A stretch of 15,418 nt of DNA, taken from Alloprevotella sp. (GTDB lineage: Bacteria > Bacteroidota > Bacteroidia > Bacteroidales > Bacteroidaceae). The notes under the pieces are model-generated. The model worked only from the letters and a program-made list of their open reading frames with translations, made no database searches and had not been told where the DNA came from. Positions 12,479-15,418 of the stretch are shown in pieces. Numbering within the stretch: position 1 is the stretch's first letter; each line of letters opens with the position of its first letter. Both the position numbers and the translations under genes were made by a program. The DNA lies in contig JABZGM010000028.1 of NCBI GenBank assembly GCA_015259235.1, positions 1-15,418 on the forward strand, given 5' to 3'.

Positions 12479-14374
12479 TTACAAGACTTCTAAGCGCAAT
12501 TCCATAGCCAACTTCTTGAAGGCTTCGTTTTTCTTGAGCATCTCTTGGAATATCTCTCTAGGAGAATAGGCACGTGGTTTGACATTCACCGCAGTGTTGA
12601 CGATAAACTTCACCACGACATCGTCGTTCTTTAGACCTTGGCGCAGATATTGTGTGAGGGCAGGCAACACCTGTTGGAGGTAATTGGCAGCGGCTGAGTT
12701 TTCGACCATCGCTTCTACCAAATAGTTTTCCTTCAACTCAGGTAACATGGTTTTCAAGCGTCCTGATTCTGCACCCTGTCTAGCAGGAAGTTCGTTGGCA
12801 AATCGCAACCATTGATAGCGCAACTCCTCGAGCGTGAAAGGTTCGTGGCGCTTTTCTGTTGGCGTAACGGCGACTTTTTGTGGTGCATCGCCCTCTCCAG
12901 CAGCACCTTGCGCAGTGGCATGGGTGCCAACCGCAGTATTAGGCTGGGGACGGCGCGTGAGTGACACCGTTTGCAAACGACTTCTATCGAATTGGTTTTG
13001 TGCATTGCCCTGTTGTCCTGCGCTTGTGCTAGCCTTTGCTGCGAAGGTCGGAGCAGAAGGTCGGTAGGCAGTGGGAGGATCTGCGACACCTGCGGGCAAC
13101 CCAGGCGAAGCAGTGGGGGAAACCGCTGAATAACCCGAAGGCATAGCGGACGCAACTTGGGGAGCTGCCGAGGGCTGACCCTGGCGCTGTGGAGCTGCAC
13201 TCACCCCAGTGGTGGGTGCGAGCTGGAAGATGGGGAGGAGGCACTTTTTAGGGCGACGCCCGGAACCCACTGCTTCATCTTCTTGCATAATCTGCGCCAC
13301 TTGAATGAGCGTCAACTCCACGAGCAGACGCTTGTTGGGCGCAGCACGATAAGCCATGTCGCAATCGTTGCAGAGTTTCAAGGCTCGATAGAGAAAACGC
13401 GGTGTGCAGCGCTGCGCTTGCTCTGCGTATTGTTGGCGTACCGTCTCAGCAACTTCCAGCAAAGGAAGGGTCTGTGGATCACGACTCACCAAGAGATCAC
13501 GGAAATGCGCAGCAAGTCCGCTCATAAAATGCCCACCTTCAAAACCTTTAGAAAGGATTTCGTTGAGCTTCATCATAGATTCCGGTATCTCTCCTTTGAC
13601 CAAATGGTCAGTGACTGCGAAATAATAATCGTAGTCGAGCACGTTGAGGTTGTCGATGGTGGATTGGTAGGTGATGTTACCTCCCGTAAATGATGCCACT
13701 TGGTCGAAGATAGAGAGCGCATCTCTCATACCACCATCAGCTTTTCGCGCAATAACATTGAGCGCAGCTTCCTCATATTGGATGCCTTCTTGCTCTGCCA
13801 CGTGCTGAAGATGGCGCACCGTGTCGCCCACCTCCATACGATTGAAGTCATAAATCTGACAGCGCGAAAGAATCGTGGGAAGAATCTTGTGCTTCTCCGT
13901 AGTGGCAAGGATGAAAATCGCATGCGCTGGCGGTTCCTCCAAAGTTTTGAGGAAAGCATTGAAAGCAGCTTGCGAAAGCATGTGCACCTCGTCGATGATA
14001 AACACCTTATAACGTCCCACTTGTGGGGGAATCTGCACCTGGTCTATGAGTTCTCGAATGTCATCTACGGAGTTATTAGAGGCGGCATCGAGCTCATGGA
14101 TATTATACGAGCGTCCTTCGTTGAATGCCACACAACTTTCACAATGATCACAGGCTTCTCCGCTTTCAGTGGGCGTGAGACAGTTGATCGTTTTTGCGAA
14201 GATGCGCGCCGAAGTCGTCTTACCCACGCCACGAGGTCCACAGAAAAGATAGGCATGTGCCAACTTTCCTGTTGCAATCGCGTTCTTGAGCGTAGTGGTA
14301 AGCGCACTCTGTCCTACCACACTATTGAAGTTGGTGGGACGATATTTGCGAGCCGATACAATGTAGTCTGACAT
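12479..14374 (-). CDS. dnaX: DNA polymerase III subunit gamma/tau
   Basis: DnaX is the ATPase of the clamp loader that places the sliding clamp on DNA and, as tau, ties the polymerase cores to the helicase. The 631-residue product shows the N-terminal AAA+ domain with Walker A GPRGVGKT (46-53), a zinc site of four cysteines (C65, C75, C78, C81), Walker B IIDEVHM (126-132) and the ILSRCQIYDF arginine-finger region. A helical domain III ends near residue 370. A long Pro/Ala/Ser/Gln-rich linker (about 390-510) then leads to a C-terminal tau-like domain (about 515-631). No canonical slippery heptamer was found, so a separate gamma form by frameshifting is not supported. The ATG at 14374 (MSDYIVSARKYRP) lies just behind a consensus promoter, leaving a leader of only about a dozen nucleotides. 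Confidence 0.96.
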   Translation of the reverse strand: MSDYIVSARKYRPTNFNSVVGQSALTTTLKNAIATGKLAHAYLFCGPRGVGKTTSARIFAKTINCLTPTESGEACDHCESCVAFNEGRSYNIHELDAASNNSVDDIRELIDQVQIPPQVGRYKVFIIDEVHMLSQAAFNAFLKTLEEPPAHAIFILATTEKHKILPTILSRCQIYDFNRMEVGDTVRHLQHVAEQEGIQYEEAALNVIARKADGGMRDALSIFDQVASFTGGNITYQSTIDNLNVLDYDYYFAVTDHLVKGEIPESMMKLNEILSKGFEGGHFMSGLAAHFRDLLVSRDPQTLPLLEVAETVRQQYAEQAQRCTPRFLYRALKLCNDCDMAYRAAPNKRLLVELTLIQVAQIMQEDEAVGSGRRPKKCLLPIFQLAPTTGVSAAPQRQGQPSAAPQVASAMPSGYSAVSPTASPGLPAGVADPPTAYRPSAPTFAAKASTSAGQQGNAQNQFDRSRLQTVSLTRRPQPNTAVGTHATAQGAAGEGDAPQKVAVTPTEKRHEPFTLEELRYQWLRFANELPARQGAESGRLKTMLPELKENYLVEAMVENSAAANYLQQVLPALTQYLRQGLKNDDVVVKFIVNTAVNVKPRAYSPREIFQEMLKKNEAFKKLAMELRLEVL

Positions 14375-14392
14375 AACGTGCTAAGTTTGCTA

Positions 14393-14423
14393 CAAAGTTA
14401 CAATTTTCCTACGGATAAATCAA
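14393..14423 (-). promoter_or_regulatory. Promoter of dnaX with a very short leader
   Basis: On the minus strand TTG (14423-14421) and TAACTTTG (14400-14393) are separated by exactly 20 bases, a full match to the Bacteroidota -33/-7 pattern. The start should be near 14387, only about 10-15 nt before the dnaX ATG. Confidence 0.8.
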
Positions 14424-14430
14424 CAAGTAA

Positions 14431-14464
14431 GGGCGATGAACACTCGTCCATCGCCCCTTTTTTT
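14431..14464 (+). terminator. Strong intrinsic terminator facing away from any plus-strand gene
   Basis: GGGCGATG (14431-14438) and CATCGCCC (14449-14456) form an 8-bp GC-rich stem with a 10-base loop, followed by C and seven Ts (14458-14464) on the plus strand. On the minus strand the following bases are CTTACTTG, a much poorer T-run. The nearest minus-strand gene end is the flotillin stop (14569), so it may still serve that gene in reverse. Its best direction, however, serves transcription antisense to dnaX. Confidence 0.72.
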
Positions 14465-14568
14465 AGGTTATCCTATATAAAGCTGCCTCTACTAAAGGCT
14501 GATTTCTAAAATGCAACCTTGGGCAAAAGTAGGCAATTATTTAGGAGAATCCCTTCTTGAAAATCATG

Positions 14569-15418
14569 TTATGCCTCGGTGGCTTCTTTGAATTCTTCCT
14601 CAGCCTCCTTTTGTTTACCGAGATATTCAGGAAGATTCATACCAGCTTGTTCGAAGAGATCGGAGAGAGGAGGCACAGACTTGAGCAGACCACTGAGGAA
14701 ATTGGCAGTACTTCCTTTGCCATCAGCAGACTGTCCGCCATTGTCCCAGACTGTCACCTTGTCAATGTTGATACCCTTGATAGCTTCTACTTGAGTGCGC
14801 ACAAGTTCTGGGAGCTTTTCGAGGAGCAAGAGGGTGTAAGCCTTCGTAGCATCGCCACCGGCAGCCTGAATCATCTTGTCATAACCTTGAGCTTGACGCG
14901 TGAGAATCTCATAAAGGCCCTTTGCCTCTGCTTCCATCTTAGCAAAAATAGCATCAGCTTCACCACGCGCTTGCACGCGCTTCTGTTCGGCTTCGGCTTC
15001 TGCCTCGATGACCATGCGTTTCTTCTCCACTTCTTGAGCCACAATCACATTGGCTTGTTGAGAAGCACGCTCGCGCTCTGCACGCGCCATTTCAGCTTCA
15101 CGCTCAGCAGAGTAGGCTTCTTCCAAGGCTTTTGCCTGTGCCACCTTTTCGGCTGCCACAGCTCTGCGACTTGCTTCAGCTTCTTGCTCACGGCGCAAAG
15201 CATCAGAATTGGCAATCGCCACCTTAGCTTCGTTTTCACCGGCAATGGCTTTGGCGTTGGCTTCAGAAGTACGGATACGCGTTTCCTTTTGCGCTTCAGC
15301 ACGACCGATTTCACCAATCTTTTCTTGTTCTGCCACGCTTACTTTTGCCTCGTTGATGGCCTTAGCCGCAGCTTCTTTTCCCAAGGCTTCGATGTAACCA
15401 CTCTCATCTTTGATGTCG
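14569..15418 (-). CDS. Flotillin-like SPFH/Band 7 protein, C-terminal part
   Basis: Only the last 282 residues lie in the window; the N-terminal membrane segment and most of the SPFH domain are beyond the right edge. The visible part begins DIKDESGYIEALGKEAAAKAI, a typical flotillin segment at the end of the SPFH domain. It continues with a long Glu/Ala-rich coiled coil (AEAQKETRI ... AEAEAEQKRVQARGEADAI), then GLYEILTRQAQGYDKMIQAAGG, LLLLEKLPELV and IKGINIDKVTVWDNGG, all characteristic of bacterial flotillins (FloA/FloT/YqiK type). Flotillins oligomerise at the inner membrane and organise microdomains. An in-frame TTG at 15384 is not the start, because family-like sequence continues through it to the edge. 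An NfeD-type partner might lie upstream outside the window. dnaX follows after 195 bases with its own promoter. Confidence 0.92.
   Translation of the reverse strand, partial: DIKDESGYIEALGKEAAAKAINEAKVSVAEQEKIGEIGRAEAQKETRIRTSEANAKAIAGENEAKVAIANSDALRREQEAEASRRAVAAEKVAQAKALEEAYSAEREAEMARAERERASQQANVIVAQEVEKKRMVIEAEAEAEQKRVQARGEADAIFAKMEAEAKGLYEILTRQAQGYDKMIQAAGGDATKAYTLLLLEKLPELVRTQVEAIKGINIDKVTVWDNGGQSADGKGSTANFLSGLLKSVPPLSDLFEQAGMNLPEYLGKQKEAEEEFKEATEA

Noticed and set aside
13244..13249. AAAAAG run in dnaX near residue 378, possible -1 frameshift site for a gamma form
   Set aside because: The preceding base is T, so the heptamer is T-AAA-AAG rather than A-AAA-AAG. Slipping back would put the P-site tRNA on a TAA codon. 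No supporting stem was identified.
14524..14531. TACTTTTG on the minus strand after the flotillin gene as another promoter
   Set aside because: The -7 box fits but there is no TTG at 19-21 bases upstream, unlike the four accepted promoters; left as unproven.
15382..15384. TTG as start of the flotillin-like protein
   Set aside because: Flotillin-like sequence continues in frame upstream of it to the window edge, so the gene is truncated by the window rather than starting here.

Overview
The window is a chromosomal stretch from a member of the Bacteroidales (phylum Bacteroidota). A Prevotellaceae- or Porphyromonadaceae-like organism seems likely, but the genus cannot be fixed from sequence alone. 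Three things point to this order. First, murF and alr are fused into one gene. Second, four promoters share the Bacteroidota-type layout TTG-N20-TAnnTTTG (one ends TTTA), all with exactly 20 bases between the elements. Third, Shine-Dalgarno sequences are generally absent. Genes are dense and mostly housekeeping. No insertion sequence, phage gene, CRISPR array, tRNA or rRNA was seen.

Layout. dnaK (71-1975, minus) is separated from a plus-strand block by about 1 kb of non-coding DNA. The plus-strand block holds murF-alr (3018-5561), an AlgI-type MBOAT O-acetyltransferase (5812-7260), a DHHW/AlgJ-like partner (7303-8781) and a small outer-membrane beta-barrel protein (8972-9526) that ends at a strong terminator. 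A 680-base region without a protein gene follows. It contains a three-copy 44-bp tandem repeat and a promoter-plus-terminator unit that looks like a small RNA gene on the minus strand. The rest is on the minus strand: aroC (10212-11282), a slyD-type FKBP prolyl isomerase with a Cys/His-rich tail (11596-12282), dnaX (12479-14374), and a flotillin/SPFH gene (14569-15418) cut by the window edge.

How the genes relate. murF-alr makes cytoplasmic peptidoglycan precursors (D-Ala supply and attachment of D-Ala-D-Ala). The following MBOAT/DHHW pair has the architecture of systems that move acetyl groups across the inner membrane onto a polysaccharide. The polymer acetylated here cannot be told from sequence. 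dnaK (chaperone), slyD (folding and metal handling), dnaX (clamp loader), aroC (aromatic precursors) and the flotillin (membrane organisation) are housekeeping or stress functions with no obvious shared pathway.

The most interesting signals are non-coding. They are a near-perfect sigma-54 (-24/-12) promoter in front of dnaK, with TGACA dyads upstream; the candidate ~108-nt small RNA at about 9927-10034; heptamer and nonamer short tandem repeats around a hairpin upstream of aroC; mutually exclusive hairpins upstream of slyD; and a plus-strand terminator with no plus-strand gene to serve, next to the dnaX promoter.
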